31,213 nucleotides of DNA from Scatomorpha merdigallinarum (GTDB lineage Bacteria > Bacillota > Clostridia > Oscillospirales > Oscillospiraceae), in contig DVJA01000068.1 in NCBI GenBank assembly GCA_018710885.1, positions 1-31,213 of the forward strand, in the 5' to 3' direction. The position numbers and the translations under genes are program-made. The notes below the pieces were generated by a model, which searched no databases, was not told the origin of the DNA, and saw only the letters and a program-made list of their open reading frames with translations. This document shows, in pieces, positions 22,689 through 31,213 of this stretch. Numbering within the stretch: the stretch's first letter is position 1; each line of letters begins with the position of its first letter.

Positions 22689-24434
22689 ATGAACGAGAAA
22701 GATAAAAAAGTACTGCTATCTATCAGGGACTTGTGGGTTAAGTTCCGCGTGCGCGGCCGTGTGCTCACTGCCATACGCGGCGTGTCCCTGGACATATATG
22801 AGAACGAATCCATAGCCATAGTCGGCGAAAGCGGCTGCGGCAAGAGCGTGCTGACCAAGACCTTTGCCGGCATGCTGGATAACAACGGCTTTATTGACCA
22901 CGGCGACATAATCTTTAACGATGAATCGCTGACTGAAGTTTCTTTTGTGGTCGGCCCGGGCGCAGTGGCTAAGGCCGAAGCTAAGCTCAATGAGTGTTCC
23001 AGACTTGAGCTCGGTGCGGCTACATATCTGGAGATGCAGGCGCTGGAGCGCGACCGCAAAGAGCGCCTGACATTGAGCAGCGAAGATGCTGAAGCGTTTG
23101 ATAAGGAGCGGCGCGAGCTGCTGTATCAGCGGACCCAGCTGCAAAACACCAGACAGACATACGACCGTTCCACGGAGAAGGACAAAATAAAAGAGGCCGC
23201 GCGCCGTATAGCCGAACTCGATGAAAAACTGACCGGGCTCGAGCGCAGGCGCAAGACCACCATGCGTGAGCACGCCGCCAGTACCAAAGCAGACACGGCA
23301 TACAAAACCGAGTATGAAAAGCGCATGTCCGGACTGAAGGAGAAATATGCGCGCGAGTGTAACGGAGAAATTACGCCCAGGCAGCGCGAACGCAACAAGA
23401 TTATGGCCAAGGAAATCTGCCTTTCCCTGGGCAGGTATCCGCTTAAGGGCCGCAGAAAGCTTGAAAACAAGCTGTATAAGGCCATCAAAGAGGCCATGAC
23501 CATAGGGGCAGACCTGTACGACGACAAAGTTCTCAACGGCGTGTTTGAAAATGCGGTGTTCCGCGTCAAGTACACCGGGGAGGAGAACGGCCGCCTGAGC
23601 GGAACGCTTGTACTGGACCTGGCGCGCACAGAGTGCGTGAGGGATTGGACCAAAATCCGTGGCCAGAGGATAGCGACGATATTCCAGGACCCCATGACCA
23701 GCCTCAACCCAATCATGACCATAGGCAAGCAGATAACCTCGGTCATAATGAAGCACCAGAATGTCTCCGAGATTGAGGCGCGCAAACGTGCGATAGTGCT
23801 AATGAAGAAGGTCGGTATACCCAATGCGGAAAACCGTTTTGACGACTACCCCTTCCAGTACTCCGGTGGTATGCGCCAGCGCATAGTCATAGCCATAGCG
23901 CTCTCCTGCCAGCCCAAAATCCTGATATGCGACGAGCCCACCACGGCCCTGGACGTCACCATACAGGCCCAGATAATCAAGCTCATCAAGGATTTGCAGA
24001 AGGAGTTCGGCTATACCATCGTGTTTATAACCCACGACCTGGGCGTAGTGGCCAACGTGGCTGACCGTGTGGCCGTGCTCTACGCCGGGCAGATAGTTGA
24101 GCTGGGCACGGTGGAGGAGGTCTACTATGACCCGCACCACCCGTACACCTGGGCGCTTTTGAGCTCGCTGCCGCAGCTGATGGACAGGGGCATGAAGCTT
24201 TACTCCATTGCCGGCACGCCGCCGAGCCTCTATAACGACATAGTCGGCGACGCCTTTGCCCCGCGCAACCCCTACTGCCTGCGTGTGGACACGCTGCGCG
24301 AGCCGCCGATGTTCAAGGTCTCCGACACGCACTACGCCAAGACCTGGCTCTTGGACCCGCGCGCGCCGAAAGTCGAAAAGCCGGATATTATCCGCGATAT
24401 ACACGGCACGCTGATGAAAGTATTCAATATATAG
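22689..24434 (+). CDS. OppD/DppD-type ABC ATPase with ~235-residue insertion
   Basis: A 581-residue ATPase, against about 330 for ordinary OppD. Walker A is GESGCGKS (46-53), the Q-loop is Gln333 in IFQDPMTSLNP, the signature is YSGGMRQR (391-398), Walker B is ILICDEP (411-417) and the H-loop His is His449. Residues ~82-318, between the second beta strand and the Q-loop, are an insertion rich in Lys, Arg and Glu with heptad-like stretches (about 95-225), likely a coiled coil. The C-terminal oligopeptide-transporter tail is present (DPHHPYTWALLSSLP). Its usual cysteine pattern around FAPRCP is mostly lost (DAFAPRNPYC). The ATG at 22689 has GGGGGAG 5 bases upstream, 13 bases after the OppC-type stop. 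It powers transport; the insertion's role is unknown. Confidence 0.9.
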   Translation: MNEKDKKVLLSIRDLWVKFRVRGRVLTAIRGVSLDIYENESIAIVGESGCGKSVLTKTFAGMLDNNGFIDHGDIIFNDESLTEVSFVVGPGAVAKAEAKLNECSRLELGAATYLEMQALERDRKERLTLSSEDAEAFDKERRELLYQRTQLQNTRQTYDRSTEKDKIKEAARRIAELDEKLTGLERRRKTTMREHAASTKADTAYKTEYEKRMSGLKEKYARECNGEITPRQRERNKIMAKEICLSLGRYPLKGRRKLENKLYKAIKEAMTIGADLYDDKVLNGVFENAVFRVKYTGEENGRLSGTLVLDLARTECVRDWTKIRGQRIATIFQDPMTSLNPIMTIGKQITSVIMKHQNVSEIEARKRAIVLMKKVGIPNAENRFDDYPFQYSGGMRQRIVIAIALSCQPKILICDEPTTALDVTIQAQIIKLIKDLQKEFGYTIVFITHDLGVVANVADRVAVLYAGQIVELGTVEEVYYDPHHPYTWALLSSLPQLMDRGMKLYSIAGTPPSLYNDIVGDAFAPRNPYCLRVDTLREPPMFKVSDTHYAKTWLLDPRAPKVEKPDIIRDIHGTLMKVFNI

Positions 24435-24447
24435 GAGGTGGTCCTGC

Positions 24448-25764
<1,317 letters not shown>

Positions 25765-25768
25765 CCTT

Positions 25769-26977
25769 ATGAAGAGACGCTCTGAGCCGAATGACAGGCA
25801 CACAATTCAAAAGACCGAGCACATTGCCCTGCCGGAAGGCAAGCTGAAACTGCGCGTAGTGCTGCTGGTGGCCGCAATAGCTGTGGCCATAGCGTCCTTT
25901 GCCTATGGAGTAAACGCCTGGGTGAGCACAGACGCAGGGGTGCAGGAGATAACCGCGCTCAGCGGAGAGATGAATGCTTCCACAGACTTCACCTTCTATT
26001 ACAACCTGGGCTTCGGCGGCGCGGATGCCACCGACGAGAGGCGCGAGGTGCGTACACTGTACAGCGAGGCTGCAACCGACGCGCTGGAACTCTTCAGTTC
26101 CAATGTGGAGAGCGAAGAGCATGTCAACCTGTGGTATATAAACCAGCACCCCAATGAAGTCATAACTGTAGAGGAAGGGCTGTATTCAGCTCTGTCTCTC
26201 CTCGAAGAGAGCGGTACGCGATATCACTATCTCGCACCGCTCTACGAACAATATTATGCCCTCTTCAATTCGTCAAATGACCAGGAGGCCGCGCAGTACG
26301 ACCCAAGATTAAACGCTGCCCAGAAAGAGTTCTTCGCCAGTGTCGCAGCCTTTGCAAGTGACGCTGAAACTGTGGGCATTGAACTGCTCGGAGAGAGGCA
26401 GGTGCGGCTGAATGTGTCCGATGAGTATATGAGCTTTGCCCAGGAGAACGCCGTGACGGCGTTTATAGACCTCACCTGGATGAAAAACGCCTTTATCGCA
26501 GACTACATCGCGGAAAAGCTGATTGACGCCGGATATACTCATGGCGCGCTGATAAGCGACGACGGTTTTATGCGCTGCATGGACACAGAGACTGGGACAG
26601 AATACTCGTTCACCTTCTCCCACCGCGATGGGACCACGGTAAACAACCTGGCGACGCTGCACTTCTCAGGGGAGGTCAGCATCGCCTATCTGCACGACTA
26701 CCCGCTTGAGAGCGGCAACTCCGGGGGATATTACCTGTATTCCGACGGCACTCTGCGCTCAGCTTTTCTGGACCCGGCTGACGGGCTCGACAGAAGTTGC
26801 GTTCCGGAACTTGCTGCCTACTCGGTAGGCGGCAGCTGCGCGGAACTGGCATTAAAGCTGGCAGGGGTTTTCATAGCGGAGACTTTGGACATGGATGCAT
26901 TGGAAACTCTTGAAAAAGATGGAGTCGCGGTGTATTATGCAAAGGATGGGGTTCTCCGGTCAACAGCGGAGGACTGA
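25769..26977 (+). CDS. Membrane-anchored degenerate ApbE-like protein of the Opp-type operon
   Basis: A 402-residue protein with one N-terminal membrane helix (29-47) and an extracytoplasmic remainder. The outline matches ApbE (FAD:protein FMN transferase): VNLWYINQHPNEVITVEEGLY (119-139), FIDLTWMKNAFIADYIAEKL (232-251) in place of the DLGGIAKGYA helix, HGALISDDG (258-266) in place of ALINLGGN, SGNSGGYYLYSDG then FLDPADGLDRS (315-343), and a LEKDGVAVYYAKDG ending. Key residues are missing: no glycine pair in the FAD site, no HIIDPxTG histidine and no C-terminal metal-binding Asp/Thr pair. It is therefore probably not an enzyme. The ATG is 4 bases after the OppF-type stop with no ribosome binding site of its own, so it should be translationally coupled. 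The ApbE relation is my reading of the pattern. Confidence 0.65.
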   Translation: MKRRSEPNDRHTIQKTEHIALPEGKLKLRVVLLVAAIAVAIASFAYGVNAWVSTDAGVQEITALSGEMNASTDFTFYYNLGFGGADATDERREVRTLYSEAATDALELFSSNVESEEHVNLWYINQHPNEVITVEEGLYSALSLLEESGTRYHYLAPLYEQYYALFNSSNDQEAAQYDPRLNAAQKEFFASVAAFASDAETVGIELLGERQVRLNVSDEYMSFAQENAVTAFIDLTWMKNAFIADYIAEKLIDAGYTHGALISDDGFMRCMDTETGTEYSFTFSHRDGTTVNNLATLHFSGEVSIAYLHDYPLESGNSGGYYLYSDGTLRSAFLDPADGLDRSCVPELAAYSVGGSCAELALKLAGVFIAETLDMDALETLEKDGVAVYYAKDGVLRSTAED

Positions 26978-27012
26978 AATGCGAGGCACATACGCATACG
27001 TTAAATTGCAAA

Positions 27013-27068
27013 ATGGGTATTGACATTATACCCATCAGGGGTATACTATAGTTACCCCTGATGGGTAT
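27013..27068 (+). promoter_or_regulatory. Copper-operon promoter with two CsoR-type operators
   Basis: TTGACA (27020-27025), a 16-base spacer and TATACT (27042-27047). Two 17-base pseudo-palindromes of the CsoR type overlap it: ATACCCATCAGGGGTAT (27028-27044) and TTACCCCTGATGGGTAT (27052-27068), which are themselves inverted relative to each other. A further half-site, ATGGGTAT, lies at 27013-27020. Bound CsoR would cover the spacer, the -10 box and the start site; Cu(I) would release it. Confidence 0.88.
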
Positions 27069-27088
27069 CTCATCGAAAGGAGCTCATC

Positions 27089-27394
27089 ATGGGAGAGACG
27101 AAACAATGTTGTTGCCAGCGGAAGAAGGAGCGCACTCCTGAGGAATATAAGAAGCTCGTACACCGGCTCAACCGTATTGAGGGCCAGGTGCGCGGCATAC
27201 GCGGGATGGTGGAAAAAGGCGTCTACTGTCCGGACATACTCGTCCAGTCCGCAGCGGTTACGGCTGCGATGAATGCGTTCAACCGAGAGCTTCTCAGCGA
27301 TCATATCCGCACCTGTGTTGTCGATGACATCCGTGAAGGCAACGACGAGACCATCGACGAGCTGCTGAAAACCTTGCAGAAGTTGATGAGGTAA
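27089..27394 (+). CDS. csoR: CsoR family copper-sensing repressor
   Basis: A 101-residue all-helical repressor (HRLNRIEGQVRGIRGMVEKG). The Cu(I) ligands are Cys47, His72 and Cys76, with the same 25- and 4-residue spacing as in the Mycobacterium CsoR. An extra N-terminal CCC run (residues 7-9) lies before the first helix. It should bind the two operators directly upstream, repress the operon without copper, and release DNA on binding Cu(I). AAAGGAG lies 8 bases before the ATG, and copA begins 27 bases after the stop. RcnR/FrmR relatives with other ligands are excluded by the Cys-His-Cys set. Confidence 0.94.
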   Translation: MGETKQCCCQRKKERTPEEYKKLVHRLNRIEGQVRGIRGMVEKGVYCPDILVQSAAVTAAMNAFNRELLSDHIRTCVVDDIREGNDETIDELLKTLQKLMR

Positions 27395-27421
27395 TCGCAA
27401 CAGGGAGGTAGAAGGTATCGT

Positions 27422-30400
27422 ATGAAGCAGTATACTGTAACAGGTATGAGCTGCGCGGCCTGCAGCGCAAGAGTTGAAAAGGCCGTTTCTGCTGTACCGG
27501 GCGTCACAAGCTGCTCGGTCAGTCTGTTGACAAACTCCATGGGCGTCGAGGGTACCGCTTCCAGCGCCGACATAATCAAAGCGGTTGTAGACGCCGGATA
27601 CGGTGCGAGCGAGAAGGGCGCTGGCGGCGCGCAAAAGAGCTCATCCAGCTCTATGGCTGAGGCCGAGGCCGCTCTGGAGGACCACGAGACTCCAATACTT
27701 AAGCGCCGTCTTATCTGGTCTGTAGGCTTCCTCTGCGTGCTCATGTATTTCTCCATGGGCGCCATGATGTGGGGTTGGCCGCTGCCGGCTTTCCTGGAGA
27801 CCAATTACATGGCCCAGGCGCTGATACAGCTTTATCTGACGGTTATCGTCATGATAATCAACAAGAAGTTCTTCATCTCCGGTTTCAAGAGCCTAGCGCA
27901 CAAGGCGCCAAATATGGATACCCTTGTCGCACTCGGTTCCAGTGCCGCGTTTGTGTGGAGCAGCTGGGAACTTTTCCAGATGACCACCGTTGAACCGGGC
28001 ATGGCGCAGATGCACATCATGCACGAGGGCTTCTACTTCGAGGCCGCCGCCATGATCCTCACCCTCATCACCGTCGGCAAGATGCTCGAGGCGCGCAGCA
28101 AGGGCAAGACTACGGACGCCCTCAAGAGCCTCATGAAGCTTGCCCCCAAGACAGCCACCGTACTGCGTGACGGCCAGGAGGTCGAGGTCGGAGTAGACGA
28201 GGTGCAGAAGGGCGACGTTTTTGTAGTACGTCCTGGTGAAAACATTCCTGTCGATGGCATAGTCCTCGAGGGACACAGCGCCGTCAACGAGAGTGCGCTC
28301 ACCGGCGAGAGCATCCCGGTTGACAAGGCCGAGGGTGACACCGTAAGCGCCGCCACGCTCAACCAGAGCGGCTTCATCAAGTGCCAAGCCACCCGCGTCG
28401 GCGAGGACACAACCCTCAGCCAGATTATCCAGATGGTCTCCGACGCCGCCGCGACAAAGGCTCCCATTGCCAAGATTGCTGACAAGGTGTCCGGCATTTT
28501 TGTGCCCACCGTTATTACCATTGCCGTTATCACCACCATCGTGTGGCTGCTCATAGGACAGACCTTCGGTTTCGCGCTCGCGCGCGGCATCTCCGTCCTG
28601 GTCATCAGCTGCCCCTGCGCCCTCGGCCTTGCAACGCCTGTCGCCATCATGGTCGGCAACGGCATGGGCGCCAAGAACGGCATACTCTTCAAGACAGCCG
28701 CATCCCTTGAGGAAGCAGGCAAAATGGACATCGTTGCCCTAGACAAGACCGGTACCATAACTTCCGGCGAGCCCAAGGTCACTGATATAGTCCCCGCCGA
28801 GGGAGTCAGCGAAGAAGAGCTCATGCTCCTCGCTCTGGCCCTCGAGCAGAAGAGCGAGCACCCGCTGGCCCGCGCTATCATGCAGCACGGCGAAGAGCAC
28901 AATATGAAGGCCCCCGAGGTCAGCTCTTTCGAGGCTCTGCCGGGCAACGGCGTCATAGCCACCATGAACGGCAAGGAGCTTGCCACCGGCAACCACAAAT
29001 TTATCGTCACCAAGGCCACTGTCTCTGACAGTATGCGCGAGAAGGCCGAACAGCTCGCCGAGCAGGGCAAGACCCCGCTGTACTTCGCCGAAGGCGGCAA
29101 ACTTGCCGGTATCATCGCCGTGGCCGACGTCATTAAGGAAGACAGCCCGCGCGCTGTCCGCGAACTGCGCAACATGGGTATCCGCGTCGTTATGCTCACC
29201 GGCGACAACGAGCGCACGGCCAAGGCCATCGGCGCCCAGGCCGGCGTTGACGAGGTCATTGCGGGCGTCCTGCCCGACGGCAAGGAGAGCGTTATCCGTA
29301 AGCTCATGAAGCAGGGCAAGGTCGCCATGGTCGGCGACGGCATCAACGATGCGCCTGCCCTGACCCGTGCCGACATCGGCATCGCCATAGGCGCCGGTAC
29401 CGACGTCGCCATCGACGCCGCCGACGTTGTACTCATGAAGAGCCAGCTGTCCGACGTGCCCGCCGCGATACGTATGTCCCGCGCAACCTTGCGCAACATT
29501 CACGAGAACCTCTTCTGGGCGTTCTTCTACAACACCATCGGCATCCCCATCGCAGCCGGCTGCCTCGTCTGGGCAGATATCACGCTCAACCCGATGCTCG
29601 GCGCCGCCGCGATGAGCCTCAGCTCCTTCTGTGTCGTTTCCAACGCCCTGCGTCTGAACCTGTTCAAGATGTACGACTCCAGCAAGGACAAGCCGCGTAA
29701 GCACAAGAAGCACGTTGAGGCTCCCGCTGAGGACGAGGAGCTCATCGACGTCACCATGCGCATCGACGGTATGATGTGCGGTCACTGTGAAAAGACCGTC
29801 ACTGAGGCCCTTGAGGCCGTTCCCGGGGTTGAAGAGGTCAGTGCCAGCGCTGAAAAGGGCATCGCCAAATTCAAGATTAGCCCCGACACCAGCGAGCAGG
29901 CCCTCAAGGACGCCGTCACAAAGGCCGGATACATCTTCGTCGGTTTTGGTGAGAACGTCACCGCCTGCCCTATCACCGGCACGGTCGAGAAGACCATGAA
30001 GATTGAAGGCATGATGTGCGAGCACTGCGAGCGCGCGGTTAAGACGGCGCTTGAAGCCATTGAAGGCGTGGAAGCCGTCACCGCCGACGCCAAGGCCGGT
30101 ACCGCCGTCATCCGTGTGCAGCCCGGTGTCAGCGAAGAGGTCATGAACGAGGCGGTCACCAAGGCCGGTTACGTTCCCCAGGGCTTTGCCGGCGGGGAGA
30201 GTGAGTGCGCCTGCCCTGCGGGCGAGACCGTCACCGAGACCGTGAAAATAGACGGCATGATGTGCGAGCACTGTGAAAAAGCCGTCACCACCGCCCTGAG
30301 CGCTGTCGAAGGCGTCGAGAGCGTCAAGGCCGACGCCAAGGCCGGTGTCGCGGTCATCGCCGTGTTGCCTGGCACGAGTGAAGAGGCCATAAAGGCCGCC

Positions 30401-30439
30401 GTTGCCAAGGCCGGTTACGTTTTCCTCGGCATCGAGTGA
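27422..30439 (+). CDS. copA: Copper-exporting P1B-type ATPase with one N-terminal and three C-terminal HMA domains
   Basis: A 1005-residue membrane pump. An N-terminal HMA domain carries GMSCAAC (8-14). The ATPase core has TGES (294-297), the membrane copper site CPC (397-399), the phosphorylated Asp441 in DKTGT, SEHP (478-481), TGDN (593-596) and GDGINDAP (638-645). The NALRLNLFK and MSLSSFCVVSNALR helices close the core at about 750, where CopA proteins normally end. Here three more HMA domains follow at about 777-842, 857-922 and 938-1003, with GMMCGHC, GMMCEHC and GMMCEHC. The pump exports Cu(I) using ATP; the extra domains may collect or sense copper. It is co-transcribed with csoR and copZ. 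Synonymous isoleucine codons lean to ATC here, unlike the ATA-rich Opp genes. Confidence 0.95.
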   Translation: MKQYTVTGMSCAACSARVEKAVSAVPGVTSCSVSLLTNSMGVEGTASSADIIKAVVDAGYGASEKGAGGAQKSSSSSMAEAEAALEDHETPILKRRLIWSVGFLCVLMYFSMGAMMWGWPLPAFLETNYMAQALIQLYLTVIVMIINKKFFISGFKSLAHKAPNMDTLVALGSSAAFVWSSWELFQMTTVEPGMAQMHIMHEGFYFEAAAMILTLITVGKMLEARSKGKTTDALKSLMKLAPKTATVLRDGQEVEVGVDEVQKGDVFVVRPGENIPVDGIVLEGHSAVNESALTGESIPVDKAEGDTVSAATLNQSGFIKCQATRVGEDTTLSQIIQMVSDAAATKAPIAKIADKVSGIFVPTVITIAVITTIVWLLIGQTFGFALARGISVLVISCPCALGLATPVAIMVGNGMGAKNGILFKTAASLEEAGKMDIVALDKTGTITSGEPKVTDIVPAEGVSEEELMLLALALEQKSEHPLARAIMQHGEEHNMKAPEVSSFEALPGNGVIATMNGKELATGNHKFIVTKATVSDSMREKAEQLAEQGKTPLYFAEGGKLAGIIAVADVIKEDSPRAVRELRNMGIRVVMLTGDNERTAKAIGAQAGVDEVIAGVLPDGKESVIRKLMKQGKVAMVGDGINDAPALTRADIGIAIGAGTDVAIDAADVVLMKSQLSDVPAAIRMSRATLRNIHENLFWAFFYNTIGIPIAAGCLVWADITLNPMLGAAAMSLSSFCVVSNALRLNLFKMYDSSKDKPRKHKKHVEAPAEDEELIDVTMRIDGMMCGHCEKTVTEALEAVPGVEEVSASAEKGIAKFKISPDTSEQALKDAVTKAGYIFVGFGENVTACPITGTVEKTMKIEGMMCEHCERAVKTALEAIEGVEAVTADAKAGTAVIRVQPGVSEEVMNEAVTKAGYVPQGFAGGESECACPAGETVTETVKIDGMMCEHCEKAVTTALSAVEGVESVKADAKAGVAVIAVLPGTSEEAIKAAVAKAGYVFLGIE
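29750..30430 (+). repeat. Three tandem HMA-domain repeats inside copA
   Basis: Units of about 240-250 bases at 29750-29947, 29990-30187 and 30233-30430 encode HMA domains separated by 14-15-residue linkers. The second and third are most alike (CEHCE, ADAKAG and KAGYV shared), which suggests a recent duplication. Two linkers contain additional cysteines (ACP and CACP). Confidence 0.8.
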
Positions 30440-30484
30440 TCCCACCCGGGCCTGGATATACATTCATTTAGGAGGAAATTCATT

Positions 30485-30703
30485 ATGAAGAAGCTCATGA
30501 AGGTTGAAGGTATGCACTGCGGCGGCTGCTCTGGCCGTCTCCAGAGGACTCTCGCTGCTCTCGAAGGCGTTGAGAGCGCCGAGGCCAGCCACGAGGAAGG
30601 CACCGCTTCCGTCGTCTGCAACGAGACCGTGACCGACGAGGCCCTCAAGGCCGCCGTCGAGGGTGCTAACTTCAAGTTCGTCAGCATCGAGACCATTGCC
30701 TGA
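30485..30703 (+). CDS. copZ: CopZ-like copper chaperone (HMA domain)
   Basis: A 72-residue single HMA domain with GMHCGGC (9-15; Cys12 and Cys15 bind Cu(I)), close in length to known CopZ proteins. It would carry Cu(I) in the cytoplasm to the CopA pump. AGGAGG lies 8 bases before the ATG and the gap to copA is 45 bases; the shared terminator follows. It is a fourth, separate relative of the C-terminal HMA domains of the pump. Confidence 0.9.
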   Translation: MKKLMKVEGMHCGGCSGRLQRTLAALEGVESAEASHEEGTASVVCNETVTDEALKAAVEGANFKFVSIETIA

Positions 30704-30725
30704 GTAAAGGTAAACGGTCAAAAAT

Positions 30726-30764
30726 ACCCCCGCTCCGGAAGAACGCCTGAGCGGGGGTTTCGCT
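30726..30764. terminator. Bidirectional terminator between copZ and the nrdB-like gene
   Basis: ACCCCCGCTC (30726-30735) pairs with GAGCGGGGGT (30749-30758). The plus strand continues with TTTCGCTTT and the minus strand with ATTTTTG, so it can stop transcription from both sides. Confidence 0.88.
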
Positions 30765-30790
30765 TTATCTGATACAGCTAAATGCGGATA

Positions 30791-31213
30791 TTACAGGTCG
30801 TCGATGAGAGCGGTGCTCTTGGCGTAGGCAGTGCTCTTAGCCTCGAAGAAGTCGGTCTTGACCAGATTGGCATTGGAGTACTGACCCACCCAGGCCATGT
30901 TCTCGGGCTCGGTGTCGCAGCCCTCATAGAGAGTGCCATAGCCGAGACCGGACCAGCGCAGATTGCCGAGGTACTTGATATAGCTCGTGACCATGTCCTT
31001 TGTGAGTCCCGGTATGTTGTCGCCGATGACGTAGTGGCCCCAGGCTATCTCCTGCCTGACGCCTTCCTCAAGCATTTCGCGCAGGACGGCGACGTTATCT
31101 TCGGTGAACAGCTCCGGGTTCTCCTTTTGCAGCTCGTGTATGATGCTGCGGAAGAGCCAGAGGTGGGTGTTCTCGTCGCGGTTGATGTAGCGTATCTCCT
31201 GCGCGGAGCCGGG
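30791..31213 (-). CDS. nrdB: Class I ribonucleotide reductase small (beta) subunit, C-terminal part (cut by right window edge)
   Basis: The last 140 codons are visible and the frame is open to the edge. YINRDENTHLWLF holds the ExxH metal-ligand pair (Glu and His) of the C-terminal di-metal half-site in class I beta subunits. IIHELQKENPELF, WGHYVIGDNIPGL and YLGNLRWSGLG follow. The end, AKSTALIDDL, is the flexible acidic-hydrophobic tail that docks on the large subunit. The protein carries the radical or oxidant used for deoxyribonucleotide synthesis. Sub-class (Ia, Ib or Ic) cannot be told because the first half-site lies outside the window. Confidence 0.9.
   Translation of the reverse strand, partial: PGSAQEIRYINRDENTHLWLFRSIIHELQKENPELFTEDNVAVLREMLEEGVRQEIAWGHYVIGDNIPGLTKDMVTSYIKYLGNLRWSGLGYGTLYEGCDTEPENMAWVGQYSNANLVKTDFFEAKSTAYAKSTALIDDL

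Noticed and set aside
27028..27068. The inverted repeat before csoR as a terminator of the Opp-type operon
   Set aside because: It contains the promoter -10 box, matches CsoR operators and has no uridine tract after it.
28739..30463. A 574-residue open frame opposite copA
   Set aside because: Its Gly/Asp/Leu/His-rich translation is typical of the reverse strand of a GC-biased gene; copA has every P-type ATPase motif.

Overview
The window reads as chromosomal DNA of an endospore-forming, moderately GC-rich member of the Clostridia (Firmicutes), most likely a gut-type anaerobe. This rests on a SpoIVB sporulation protease, strong AGGAGG-type ribosome binding sites, a spore-cortex-type M14 peptidase, a BaiCD/FadH-like flavin oxidoreductase and a large Opp-type peptide transport operon. 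No species can be named from the sequence alone.

Left part (1-3982, minus strand): a mobile-element-like block with a P4/D5-type primase-helicase (cut by the left edge), a CHC2 zinc-finger primase fragment and a sigma-region-4-like protein. A large XRE-type regulator of unknown C-terminal function follows. Divergent from it (4103-8318, plus) is a compact catabolic or biotransformation operon: an OYE/2,4-dienoyl-CoA reductase-like Fe-S flavoenzyme, a short-chain dehydrogenase and an MFS transporter. Together they suggest uptake and reduction of an enone/hydroxy substrate such as a steroid, bile acid or enoate. The spacer between regulator and operon carries several repeated ATTTGA and AGTCAATT sites.

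Middle part (8285-17506): minus-strand housekeeping genes (a small membrane-anchored HTH protein that ends early, a CDF cation exporter, an Mrp/NBP35 Fe-S carrier, a PG-binding/LysM/M14 peptidase and an LCM-type methyltransferase), then plus-strand spoIVB and an M16C insulinase-like peptidase, with clear promoters and terminators between them.

The most unusual region is 17725-26977: a six-gene Opp/Dpp-type ABC operon in which nearly every subunit departs from the textbook plan. The lipoprotein binding protein looks circularly permuted. The first permease has a roughly 280-residue ectodomain. One ATPase carries a roughly 235-residue charged, coiled-coil-like insertion between Walker A and the Q-loop. 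The second ATPase has a C-terminal two-helix membrane anchor. The last gene is a membrane-anchored protein with the outline of ApbE but without its catalytic motifs. I infer a specialised peptide importer with extra scaffolding.

Right part (26978-31213): a copper-resistance operon, csoR-copA-copZ, under a promoter embedded in two CsoR-type operators. CopA has one N-terminal and three C-terminal heavy-metal-associated domains. A bidirectional terminator separates it from the 3' end of a class I ribonucleotide reductase small-subunit gene running in from the right edge.
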